Under the pieces are notes generated by a model. It was not told the DNA's origin. It worked only from the letters and a program-made list of their open reading frames with translations, and made no database searches. The translations under genes and the position numbers were made by a program. From positions 1-16,824 of the forward strand of contig LSSN01002378.1 of the NCBI GenBank assembly GCA_001970855.1: a DNA stretch of 16,824 nt, written 5' to 3'. How positions within the stretch are numbered: position 1 is the stretch's first letter; each line of letters starts with the position of its first letter. Source of the stretch: Smittium culicis (Eukaryota > Kickxellomycota > Harpellomycetes > Harpellales > Legeriomycetaceae). Below, piece by piece: positions 9,937 through 16,824 of this stretch.

Positions 9937-12402
9937 ATGGATCAAAATTCTAGATTTGCTGGTAGATTAAGGGGTGTTGGAAACCAAGATGAGGTTGACG
10001 AGTTTGGAAGAGCGCGTCGTCAAAAAAGCTACAACAATAAGCCTTATTCACGACCTTTCAAGCCTAACAACAACCGCAACAATAGCAACGGATACAGAAA
10101 CAATTATAACAGAAACAATTCAAATTCCCAAAACAAACCCGAAAAAGATTTAGTTCTCGAGAGAATCACCACTTCCATAGTAAAGCTTGGGGATGATTCA
10201 AAAGATTCAGGAAACTTCGAAGAAATGTGCGATTCGATATTATCTGACTATAACAGCAATGAAGCCTATGCCGCCGAAATCAAAAAATATATCATTTATT
10301 CTGTAAAAGAGCTAGTTTACAAGCATAAAGTTTATATTACTCTAATCGGCTTAATCAACCAGAAAAATAGCGATTTAGGCCTTGTTTTATTCAATGAAAT
10401 ATTTAACGAGCTCAAAAAAGCTATCAATGAGTTTGATTGGAGACTAATTAGAATCCTTCTCCGAACCATTGGCGGCTTTGTAGAAACCAACATGCTCGCC
10501 CCCGAATCCTTTATACAAATTTTGAACAATTTTTTGGAACCAATATACTCAAATAGCACTATAAGCTTTAAATCATCTTGCTTGGTATGGGTTGTCGGTA
10601 CTACTATTTGCTTTACTGGAAATGCAATTCTTGGCAAAAATTTAGATTCTGAGCTTGAAAACATTTTACAAGCAATTGATCAATATTGCTCTGGTGTAAC
10701 TGAAGAACCAGTTCTAAACCGAATTACCAACCCTATTCAAAATTTAAATCACAAAACTTTCAGCTTTTTAAGATCTACTCTTGGAAATATGTATAATTCT
10801 AGCTTCCAAAACAATCTTATTGTTAACACTTGTGAAATATACAAGGACAATTTTGCTTCTGCAACCACTCACCAGCTCCCAGAACTTGATTTCTCTCTTA
10901 TTCAATCGAATATTGACACTGCAATTAAAGGTAGCAAAGCTGGTAAGAGATTTGGCTTCTATGCGCCATGTGGATATTTGGAATTCTTGCTCTCTGATTC
11001 AGTCTCTGAAGAAATATCCCCAGAAAAATTTTTAATGTACGAAATGATCTCTGATTTAATGGCAGTTCTTAGCGTTAACCGAAAAGCTGCAGCTACATTA
11101 CTCCATACAGTCGATTGCTTAAATAAGGATACGATTTTCTCCAAAGTGTGCTCCCCCAAAATAAAGCAAGAATCTCCTGACGACATTTCTGAAGATGATC
11201 AGAACCTTAACTTGAACCTAGAAAAGATGGTTGTTACTGTAATCTTTTCTCAGCTATTTGATTTGCCATTCAACTCTGTACCCCCAGTATACTTTTCGTC
11301 ATTAGCTGTAGAGCTTTGTCTACAGCATGAAATGTATAAAGAATATATCGAGACAGCCTTAAACAAGCTATTTGAGTGTACTTTAGATCCTGAGTGTGTT
11401 GATAGATTAGCGGATTTCCATAGTTTTTATGTCAGTAATAACAACTACGTATACACCTACTTGGAGACTTCAGATAAGGATATACTCAAGGCTTCTATAA
11501 AAAAGCAAATACGATTGTCCTACTATGATTATATCAAGGCTATTGTTTATGACAAAATGCCAGAAATTGTCCCTGAATCTAAGCCCTCTCACAAATTTAA
11601 GTATGTAATTAGCGAAATTGACGAAGAAACTAAAAATGTATCTATTGCAGTTGGAAAGTGTATGAAAGCTAATGGATCAGCTGAAATGATTATTAACATA
11701 TTGAAAGAGCACTACCAAGGACCTGATAGCGGGTACCTAAAACTTGAAATGTTGATTGAACATATGCTTCTTTCAGGAAGCAAAGGTTTCAGTCACATGA
11801 TTGGATCTATTGAGAAGTATTCCTCTGTTGTTGAAGTAGTTTGTCAAGAAATACACGATGGTAACCAGAAACAATTTATTTCCAATATTATCTCAAGGTT
11901 CTGGAACGGTAATCCGCAATTTCTATCCATTACTATTGACAAATACCTGAATTACAAAATAATCGACCCTATTTCGATTATCAACACCATGATGACAGAT
12001 ACCTTTGAGTTTTTGTTCTTTGAAAAATGGGATATTATTATTAATCTTGTTAATAAATTGGAACTTAGAATCAATCAATTGAACTATAGAATAAGCCATT
12101 CGCAACAAAGCAACGAGATTGAAATGCTGAAAGAGTTGCTTGTCGGGTTGGAATTAGATATGCAGCAAGCTATAATTCAAATTTTTGAAAAATTCGCAAT
12201 GCTATTTGTACTTTTGCAATCACTTGAAATCTCAGAAAGCGATAAGAGACAGCAAGAGGAATCGTTGGTAGGAAGATTTATTGAATTTAACCGCAGATAC
12301 TGCCACCATATTAAAAAAACCTCAAGTGAGCTGGAGGGTATTCTTAGCAACAGCGGTGAAATTCTAAGAACGGTCTTTGAAGTTACTAAAAGATACTTTT
12401 AA
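9937..12402 (+). CDS. CBP80: Nuclear cap-binding protein subunit 1 (CBP80/NCBP1)
   Basis: This is the large subunit of the nuclear cap-binding complex, which together with CBP20 (not in this window) binds the m7G cap of pol II transcripts and links it to splicing, export and decay. The 821-residue single-exon product is close to the roughly 790 residues of animal NCBP1. Visible order: Arg-rich N-terminus with a basic cluster (RARRQK, 25-30), an Asn/Arg/Tyr-rich low-complexity stretch (31-68), a helical MIF4G-type repeat (about 75-290; HKVYITLIGLINQKN at 130-144), a second repeat (about 340-540; MVVTVIFSQLFDLPF at 431-445, VDRLADFHSFYV at 488-499) and a third (about 550-790; GFSHMIGSIEKY at 617-628, FWNGNPQFLSITIDKYL at 655-671). 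The Lys-rich acidic linker at 404-430 is less conserved. Homology is recognised from recalled motif order. The ATG at 9937 is the first in frame; an upstream coding exon is not excluded. Confidence 0.9.
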   Translation: MDQNSRFAGRLRGVGNQDEVDEFGRARRQKSYNNKPYSRPFKPNNNRNNSNGYRNNYNRNNSNSQNKPEKDLVLERITTSIVKLGDDSKDSGNFEEMCDSILSDYNSNEAYAAEIKKYIIYSVKELVYKHKVYITLIGLINQKNSDLGLVLFNEIFNELKKAINEFDWRLIRILLRTIGGFVETNMLAPESFIQILNNFLEPIYSNSTISFKSSCLVWVVGTTICFTGNAILGKNLDSELENILQAIDQYCSGVTEEPVLNRITNPIQNLNHKTFSFLRSTLGNMYNSSFQNNLIVNTCEIYKDNFASATTHQLPELDFSLIQSNIDTAIKGSKAGKRFGFYAPCGYLEFLLSDSVSEEISPEKFLMYEMISDLMAVLSVNRKAAATLLHTVDCLNKDTIFSKVCSPKIKQESPDDISEDDQNLNLNLEKMVVTVIFSQLFDLPFNSVPPVYFSSLAVELCLQHEMYKEYIETALNKLFECTLDPECVDRLADFHSFYVSNNNYVYTYLETSDKDILKASIKKQIRLSYYDYIKAIVYDKMPEIVPESKPSHKFKYVISEIDEETKNVSIAVGKCMKANGSAEMIINILKEHYQGPDSGYLKLEMLIEHMLLSGSKGFSHMIGSIEKYSSVVEVVCQEIHDGNQKQFISNIISRFWNGNPQFLSITIDKYLNYKIIDPISIINTMMTDTFEFLFFEKWDIIINLVNKLELRINQLNYRISHSQQSNEIEMLKELLVGLELDMQQAIIQIFEKFAMLFVLLQSLEISESDKRQQEESLVGRFIEFNRRYCHHIKKTSSELEGILSNSGEILRTVFEVTKRYF

Positions 12403-12688
12403 CGAGCTTTAAATGTACAATATATTTTTTAACTATTCACTCGTTTGGTTCCCGTATCTCAGCTCCAATTTTTTTTTTCTTTTAAAGAAAGACCAAGCAA
12501 AGCTCCTTTTTTTTTTTCTCTAATTTAGTCCTTATATTAATAACTTATAGTCATCTTGAATAAAGACCTTTTTTTATTTTTTGTAAGTGTTGGATTGTAA
12601 ATTGAGTTGACACTTTTTTTTTAAGCTGTGTTTTTTCCTTCATTAAAATCCAAGTATCGCTTGATTCTTGTTTTTTTCTCAATTCAAT
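12403..12688. other. 3' flank of CBP80, T-tract rich
   Basis: A non-coding stretch with repeated T8-T11 runs, probably the CBP80 3' UTR and downstream element. AATAAA at 12559-12564, about 157 bases past the stop codon, is a reasonable poly(A) signal. A donor-like GTAAGT occurs at 12583-12588 and an acceptor-like ATTTTAG ends at 12702, so an intron here is conceivable, but no reading frame needs it. Confidence 0.45.
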
Positions 12689-13195
12689 TCATTTTATTTT
12701 AGAATTGTTTATTAAAGGTGAATTATTATAATATTCGATGCCTCTAAGTGGTATTAAAAGGATACATTTCAGCTTATGCCTAAATTCTAGATATTGGATG
12801 GGCTCGTAAATATATCCAAGCGTAAAATATAACCAACAACTTTCATAATTAGTTATTTGTACTAAAGGTTGACTTAAATTAGAGGAGACAAATGTCTCCA
12901 AACAAATCTAGCGAATCATTTTAATGGTGAATCTTTTATTTAAGAAATAAACAATATTAGACAATCAGAAACAGTTATTTTTTACATTACTTTATTATTG
13001 AGTTAAGAAAATGTACAGAATAGTTATTATTTAAAGACAGATGCTCTGTAATTGTGTTCGAATGAACAATTTACCAAAAAAGAATAGGCATACATAAGTT
13101 AATGTGAATATCCATACAGGTTCTTGGTAAATACAACGATTAAACTTGCACATTATATAGGCAGGAAAAATTCTCTGTAGCGCAACCAAGCCCAT
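12689..13195 (-). CDS. Possible small two-exon gene, weakly DP1/HVA22-like (13195-13135, 12861-12689)
   Basis: Very tentative. Minus-strand exon 1 starts at ATG 13195 and reads MGLVALQRIFPAYIMCKFNR. A GTATTT donor (13134-13129) and a CTTTAG acceptor (ending 12862), the latter preceded by a CTCTAAT branch-like motif, would join it to a second exon ending TGA at 12689, giving 77 residues. Two hydrophobic stretches result. The spacing from PAY to the Trp of CWLYF equals that of the YPAY...WLTYW pattern in DP1/Yop1/HVA22 reticulon-like ER membrane proteins, and KLKCILLIPLRGIEYY loosely resembles their C-terminal part. The second hairpin appears about 12 residues short, and the donor was chosen to fit the spacing. 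The proposed intron (273 nt) is longer than the other two here. It may be a degenerate copy, have more exons, or be a coincidence. Confidence 0.2.
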
Positions 13196-13251
13196 ATTCA
13201 CCAAGATCCCATATACAAGTATATAGAAGCATTCTAGATGCTAGACAAGTC

Positions 13252-14826
13252 ATGAATTCCGATTTAATTTTGAATACAGTCATATTTTCATTTTTATTCC
13301 TGGTACTCATAGGTACGATTGTGTACTATATCTTTAATGAGAAGAGGCTGAGGAAAATAGCGGAAAGCGAATGCCTGAATGCAAAAAAGAATGCAGAAGA
13401 ATCGAGCCAAAATATAGTGAATAGTCATATGGTAGTTAAGCGCCGCAAGGGAAGTGGTGGGCTACGATACGACGATCAAGTAGAGTTTCGCAAGGACGAG
13501 GAAACATTGAATGTGCTGCTAATGCGAAGCAACTTGGCTGCGATATTCAAAACGATGCTGAATTTTCCGCTGACTATGAAGAAAATGAAGCCGTATTACA
13601 TACATGGAATACTGTCGATATTTCTAGCTGCTTCTATGATTTTATGTTTGTTTTTAATAGCCGTGGATCTAATCAAAAACGAATACGCCAAAATGAAACT
13701 GTATGGCTTCTTGTTCACGCTTGGCTTAAACTTCCTGGTTATGACAAGGCAGCATCTCTATTACATTCGAAGAACTCATTTGAACGTTGAATTTAACATG
13801 CATCTGCTAGTAATCGAGTCTGCGAGGTACGAAAGTTTCAGCAAGAAATCGTTCATGAACTACGTTCAGCTAACTATCCTTGTTCTGGAATTTTTCCAAT
13901 TAATCGCATACCCTATTCGTGAAATCTTAGATTTCTACAGCAATGTCGACGCTTATGCAAGCACTCTTCCAGAGAGCCTTCACATAAACGCAAAGTCTGG
14001 GTTTAGCAATTCCCCGCTCTTTTCTTGGTTCAAAAACCTTTACTCTGAATTTTCGAGTTCCGTCACTAGCCAGTTTTACAAGTCGCAGATTTGGACCTTC
14101 TCTGCAATTGTACTTTTACTGCTCACTTGGTTTATTCTTCTGCTAGCTTTTTTCAAAAGTAATTCCAAGTACAGAGTGTTTGTCTATTTCGTGCCCATAA
14201 TTAACATGATTTACCTACCAGTTTTGTTCTTGTTTCTGAGTTCAATGAATTGCTTATCAGCAACCGAAACTTCACTCACACAGCCCACCTTTTTCAAATG
14301 CGCAGGTCTCAACAGACCCTTCTACTTCTTGCTTTCGCTTACCATGTACACTGTATCATACATCCTTTTTACCCTGATAATCTCAACCTTTGATAATTTG
14401 CCGATCAAAGGCGAAATACGCTTCAAATCAAATTCTGTCTCACTTATCAAGAATTTATGTTTGATGATATCCATCAGCTTTGTTTACATATCTGACTCTC
14501 TCAGCCACTTCAAAAACCTTATTACATTCTCGCTCATCCTCACCATTCTCTGCTACAACCTCAGAACCGCGCCGTCCTATGTAGCTCCCATCAACCACTT
14601 TAGAAGTTTAAGTTTCTCATGCATCCTATGGACTTGCCTCATCGCTACCTCCATCAGCAATGAGCGGATCCCCTCAGAGTCAACCTCTAACTACAACCCT
14701 ACTGCTGCTCTCTTCTTTTTGAATGACTTCAAGCTCCAGCACGTATTCGTTCTTCTTTTTGCCGGATTTCTCTTCTTGGGCGCAATGATCTACACTTTCC
14801 TCAAAATTAAAGCTAAAATTTTATAA
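13252..14826 (+). CDS. Polytopic membrane protein of unknown function, about 11 membrane segments
   Basis: I do not recognise this 524-residue protein. It has an N-terminal membrane segment (5-28), then a long basic, probably cytosolic region (29-113, with KRLRK, KRRKG and KKMK). Further hydrophobic segments lie at about 116-141, 149-165, 202-224, 280-302, 308-331, 356-379, 399-415, 421-437, 452-469 and 496-518. Between segments 4 and 5 is a polar 50-residue loop. Cys334 and Cys350 flank a short loop after segment 6 and could pair on the non-cytosolic side. The C-terminus KAKIL fits the KxKxx COPI-binding ER-retrieval signal, which works only if the tail is cytosolic. No transporter signature or catalytic motif is visible. 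The frame stays open upstream to 13144 without another ATG, so an upstream exon is possible (acceptor-like ATATAG and CTGTAG near 13160 and 13180). Confidence 0.75.
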   Translation: MNSDLILNTVIFSFLFLVLIGTIVYYIFNEKRLRKIAESECLNAKKNAEESSQNIVNSHMVVKRRKGSGGLRYDDQVEFRKDEETLNVLLMRSNLAAIFKTMLNFPLTMKKMKPYYIHGILSIFLAASMILCLFLIAVDLIKNEYAKMKLYGFLFTLGLNFLVMTRQHLYYIRRTHLNVEFNMHLLVIESARYESFSKKSFMNYVQLTILVLEFFQLIAYPIREILDFYSNVDAYASTLPESLHINAKSGFSNSPLFSWFKNLYSEFSSSVTSQFYKSQIWTFSAIVLLLLTWFILLLAFFKSNSKYRVFVYFVPIINMIYLPVLFLFLSSMNCLSATETSLTQPTFFKCAGLNRPFYFLLSLTMYTVSYILFTLIISTFDNLPIKGEIRFKSNSVSLIKNLCLMISISFVYISDSLSHFKNLITFSLILTILCYNLRTAPSYVAPINHFRSLSFSCILWTCLIATSISNERIPSESTSNYNPTAALFFLNDFKLQHVFVLLFAGFLFLGAMIYTFLKIKAKIL

Positions 14827-15254
14827 AACCAAAACGCAAATATATATTGTACTATTTTTATACACACCCTTAACACCTATATCATCAAAATCTATATTTA
14901 TCTTTTTTAATTCTAAAAGCGATATATTTCATTACCACAGCATTCTTTAATTTTCGAAATAGACATTAAATAATTCAATTCAAAATTATATTCTCTCCAT
15001 CTTGCGCTATGAGCTTTTATAGTGCAACTTTATAAGATTCACGTCTAATCCACTCTAATATAACTCCAAATCCACTATTTAATCTTTTAATTTTTTTAAA
15101 TTTCAACAGATAGTATAAATATGACTAAAAAATATATATAATGAAGGTAGTTGAAATATATGATATTGCGCTCCAAAGATAAACTCAGAAAGCTATAAAA
15201 GTCTTGTTATAATAATCGGTGGGTGGAGTATGTGTGTATGTGTTTATTTATAGT
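14827..15254. other. Spacer between convergent genes
   Basis: The 3' ends of the membrane-protein gene (+) and the TMA16-like gene (-) face each other here. The DNA is AT-rich with no credible gene. A GT-rich patch (15218-15245) lies just past the TMA16 stop. TTTATT at 15243-15248 is AATAAA on the minus strand, 7 bases beyond that stop codon. No clear AATAAA follows the plus-strand gene; ATTAAA at about 14965-14970 is the nearest variant. Confidence 0.45.
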
Positions 15255-15902
15255 CTAGATATTTTTAACAATGATGTTTGTAGATTTGATCAATGTAATC
15301 GAATTCACATCGCCATCCCAAGACAGCAATGTATCGATGTTTTTAGAATCACTCAAGTTCGGCATTTCTACGCCAATAGTAGCTGCATCGAGCTTCTCCC
15401 TCGCAACAGAATCGATGAACAACACGTCTTTAGGCAGTAGCTGGCGGTTAGGTTTCAGGCTCGCGCGCAGCTGCTTCACAGTCTCGTCGTTGCGCTGCAA
15501 GAACTCGCGCGCGAACAGGAGCATCTCGTCCTTGCTGTAAGTTCGGGTCTTGTCCCCATATTCGCCAGCTTCCTTCAGCAGGCTCAGAATATGATCCTTG
15601 AACCATACAAACCGGTTTGCTTTCGGCAACATTTTAGTCAAATGCCCGCCTTTGCGCGTATCGATCTTATCCGCACGCTCGATTGCGCGATGCATCTGCT
15701 TCGCCTTGCGCGAATATGGGTGCGCCTTATCTTTACCCTTTATTTTCTTTAACGATTTCTTTTTGTTGTTTGGCTATTTTATTATTGTCAATTTAATTTT
15801 ACATTTTAAATTTAAAAACTATGAATATTGTTAAATTAAAAGTACCTAGAAGAAAAAAAAAATTAAGATTCCTCAAAAGATGCTTTAAAAGTCACTAACC
15901 AT
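15255..15902 (-). CDS. TMA16: TMA16-like ribosome-biogenesis protein (two exons: 15902-15900, 15773-15255)
   Basis: TMA16 family proteins associate with pre-60S ribosomal particles during late maturation. The 173-residue model matches the family's 170-200. A basic N-terminus (1-27) contains HPYSRKA (19-25), the family hallmark. Then come the WFKDHI helix (near residue 58), the YSKDEMLLFAREFLQRND segment and a C-terminal GVEMPNLSDSKNIDTLLSWDG block, which corresponds to the GxExPD/LxxxxN...W pattern of TMA16. Starting at the internal ATG (15695) would lose HPYSRKA. Upstream the frame stays open to an AG at 15775-15774 followed by Pro-Asn-Asn, and the only sensible start is ATG 15902-15900, immediately followed by a GTTAGT donor. 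The Met-Pro start that results is typical of the family. The body is about 50% or more G+C, far above its neighbours. Confidence 0.85.
15774..15899 (-). other. Intron directly after the TMA16 start codon, with an internal AG|GT junction
   Basis: A phase-0 intron of 126 nt inferred from the need to join ATG (15902-15900) to the Pro codon at 15773. Donor GTTAGT (15899-15894); acceptor AATAG ending at 15774. Reading through without splicing stops after five codons. Inside it, a branch-like TCTTAAT, a long T tract and TTCTAG end at 15846, and GTACTT starts at 15845. The intron could therefore be removed as one piece or as 54 + 72 nt. Use of the internal acceptor alone gives an early stop. Confidence 0.7.
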
Positions 15903-16648
15903 TTTTATTTACTAGAAGGATCGCGGTTTGGAAGAAGTTTTTCGATATCAGTAATGAGAATTTGATTATTTCGAATATATGTAGAATTTTGGTAAAAGCA
16001 ATTGATTATTATTATTTAATGATCACAAGGATGCTACTAATATAAATTTTGATTAGAGAGTATTTTGAGGCTGAATAGGAAAATAGTTTAGGATTTTTGC
16101 TCAAAATCTTTTCTTTTGAACTTTTCAAGAAAAATTTTTCAGTTCTGCCAATTAAAATAAGCGAATCAGCTCAAAAATTTTAAAATCTAAAAAAAAGCAT
16201 AGAACATTAAATCCAATTCGTCCAATAGATTGACTAAATAGGTTAAATCATACAAACTCTACTTTTTGTTCTTACTTCAAAATATAATTAACGCTTGCAA
16301 GTGCACTAAATAGAATGAATCTTATTGAAACGATATATAAAGTCATTTAATTTCAAAACTTTATCATGATTAACTCTTTCCCGCCCAACACTCTCAAAAA
16401 AAAATCAAATATATTATTCATTTATCATTTAAAATCAATTTGATTATTTACTCCATAATTAGCATAAACCAACAAATGATCGACCTTTGATACTTTATTT
16501 TTTTTGGAACACAGTTGGCAATATTTGGCAAATCAAAAATCGTCTACCCCTCTCTCTCTCTCTTTTGAAAGGAAAAAAAAAGTAAACCGACCAATAAAAT
16601 CAATTTAAAAAGTTTAAAGTATATTTCCTTAAAAAAAGCAAGCAAAAA
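15903..16648. promoter_or_regulatory. Divergent upstream region of TMA16 (-) and the right-edge ORF (+)
   Basis: No gene is seen. CCAAT motifs occur at 16148-16152, 16213-16217 and 16222-16226 (246-324 bases from the TMA16 start), and at 16591-16595 (about 55 bases before the right-edge ATG). Their function is inferred only from the general role of CCAAT in fungal promoters. The direct repeat TTGGCAA (16515-16531 area) and a TC tract precede the right-edge ORF. Confidence 0.35.
16550..16562. repeat. (TC)n microsatellite
   Basis: Six TC units following ACCCC, about 90 bases before the ATG of the right-edge reading frame. Pyrimidine tracts of this type are common in fungal promoters and leaders, and also near the 5' ends of some retroelements. 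Confidence 0.75.
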
Positions 16649-16824
16649 ATGGATACTACGAATAAAAGTATCCAAAATGGACAACCCCCAAGTTGGGCTA
16701 ACGTAGTTAGCTCTAGAATTAAACCCCCCGATAAAAATAAAAAAAACGAAAATAAGTTCATACCAGTATCGTTGTTTAAGGCGACAACAGGGAATGATCC
16801 TGGACAAAGGAAAATAGCGTGCCT
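16649..16824 (+). CDS. 5' end of an unidentified reading frame, truncated by the window
   Basis: The ATG at 16649 follows an A-rich leader (AGCAAAAAATGG), and the frame is open through the last base (58 codons plus two bases). The peptide is polar and Lys/Asn/Pro-rich. It includes PPSWANVVSSRIKPP (13-27) and FIPVSLFKATTGNDPGQRK (37-55). A Ser-Trp-Ala-x-Val-Val near a disordered N-terminus is reminiscent of gag-like ORF1 proteins of non-LTR retrotransposons, but the match is too short to name. The local codon mix is more gene-like than the upstream DNA. The antisense frame through the same bases (16807-16544) is judged a shadow because it crosses the TC tract and poly-A run and is made of low-complexity Phe/Lys/Glu. 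Confidence 0.45.
   Translation, partial: MDTTNKSIQNGQPPSWANVVSSRIKPPDKNKKNENKFIPVSLFKATTGNDPGQRKIAC

Noticed and set aside
10332..10664. Minus-strand 110-codon open frame inside CBP80
   Set aside because: It is fully antisense to conserved CBP80 coding sequence and has no family resemblance, so it is a shadow of the real gene. The same applies to 10781-11035 (+), 10959-11186 (-) and 11923-12108 (-).
12440..12480. tRNA-like GGTTCCCGTATCTCAGCTCC followed by a T10 tract (B-box plus pol III terminator?)
   Set aside because: It lacks the GGTTCRANNCC B-box consensus, no A-box or cloverleaf arms can be folded upstream, and T tracts are frequent throughout this flank.
12689..12901. Stand-alone 70-codon minus-strand ORF starting at 12901
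   Set aside because: The start would be TTG, not ATG, so as an independent gene it is unlikely. Its downstream part is kept only as exon 2 of a tentative spliced model.
15219..15834. Plus-strand open frames of 73-89 codons (15219-15440, 15271-15540, 15598-15834)
   Set aside because: They are antisense to the TMA16-like gene, which has clear family motifs. High G+C lengthens antisense open frames by removing stops.
16544..16807. Minus-strand 87-codon open frame at the right edge
   Set aside because: Its product is low-complexity hydrophobic sequence ending across the TC tract and an A-run. The plus-strand frame over the same bases has more protein-like composition and a better start context.

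Overview
The window looks like nuclear DNA from an AT-rich, intron-bearing fungus, probably one of the early-diverging lineages. The evidence is a nuclear cap-binding protein 80 homologue, a mitochondrial ATP synthase subunit f with a fungal-style C-terminus, a TMA16-like ribosome-biogenesis protein, and short GT-AG introns (81 and about 126 nt). Intergenic DNA is roughly 80-85% A+T by eye. An intact oxidative ATP synthase subunit argues against the equally AT-rich anaerobic gut fungi, which lack respiratory mitochondria. Placement nearer than 'AT-rich early-diverging fungus' is a guess; Kickxellomycotina or Harpellales would fit.

Layout. Positions 1-7720 are a gene desert of extreme A+T content with low-complexity tracts and a C10 run at each end. 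It holds one stretch (1102-1452) that reads like a decayed or interrupted coding region. From about 7720 the composition relaxes and genes begin. The F1Fo ATP synthase subunit f gene (ATP17-like, two exons, 8412-8873) comes first. A 1.06-kb intergenic region follows, with a cluster of CCAAT motifs and small inverted repeats, and then the single-exon CBP80 gene (9937-12402). Between CBP80 and the next gene the minus strand may carry a tiny two-exon reading frame of weak DP1/HVA22 flavour (low confidence). A 524-residue polytopic membrane protein of unknown function (13252-14826, +) is followed convergently by a TMA16-like gene on the minus strand (15255-15902). The TMA16 first coding exon appears to be only the start codon. 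At the right edge an unidentified reading frame (16649 onward, +) runs out of the window.

The genes do not form a pathway. CBP80 (nuclear mRNA cap binding), TMA16 (60S maturation) and ATP synthase subunit f (mitochondrial energy) are housekeeping genes, separated by long non-coding spacers as is usual in a eukaryote. The TMA16 gene is strikingly GC-rich compared with everything around it, and codon preference changes from one end of the membrane-protein gene to the other.

I found no convincing new multi-gene system. The most interesting items are gene-structure details: the start-codon-only exon with an internal AG|GT junction in TMA16, the orphan membrane protein ending in a KxKxx tail, the possible hidden minus-strand gene, and the gene-like relic inside the desert.
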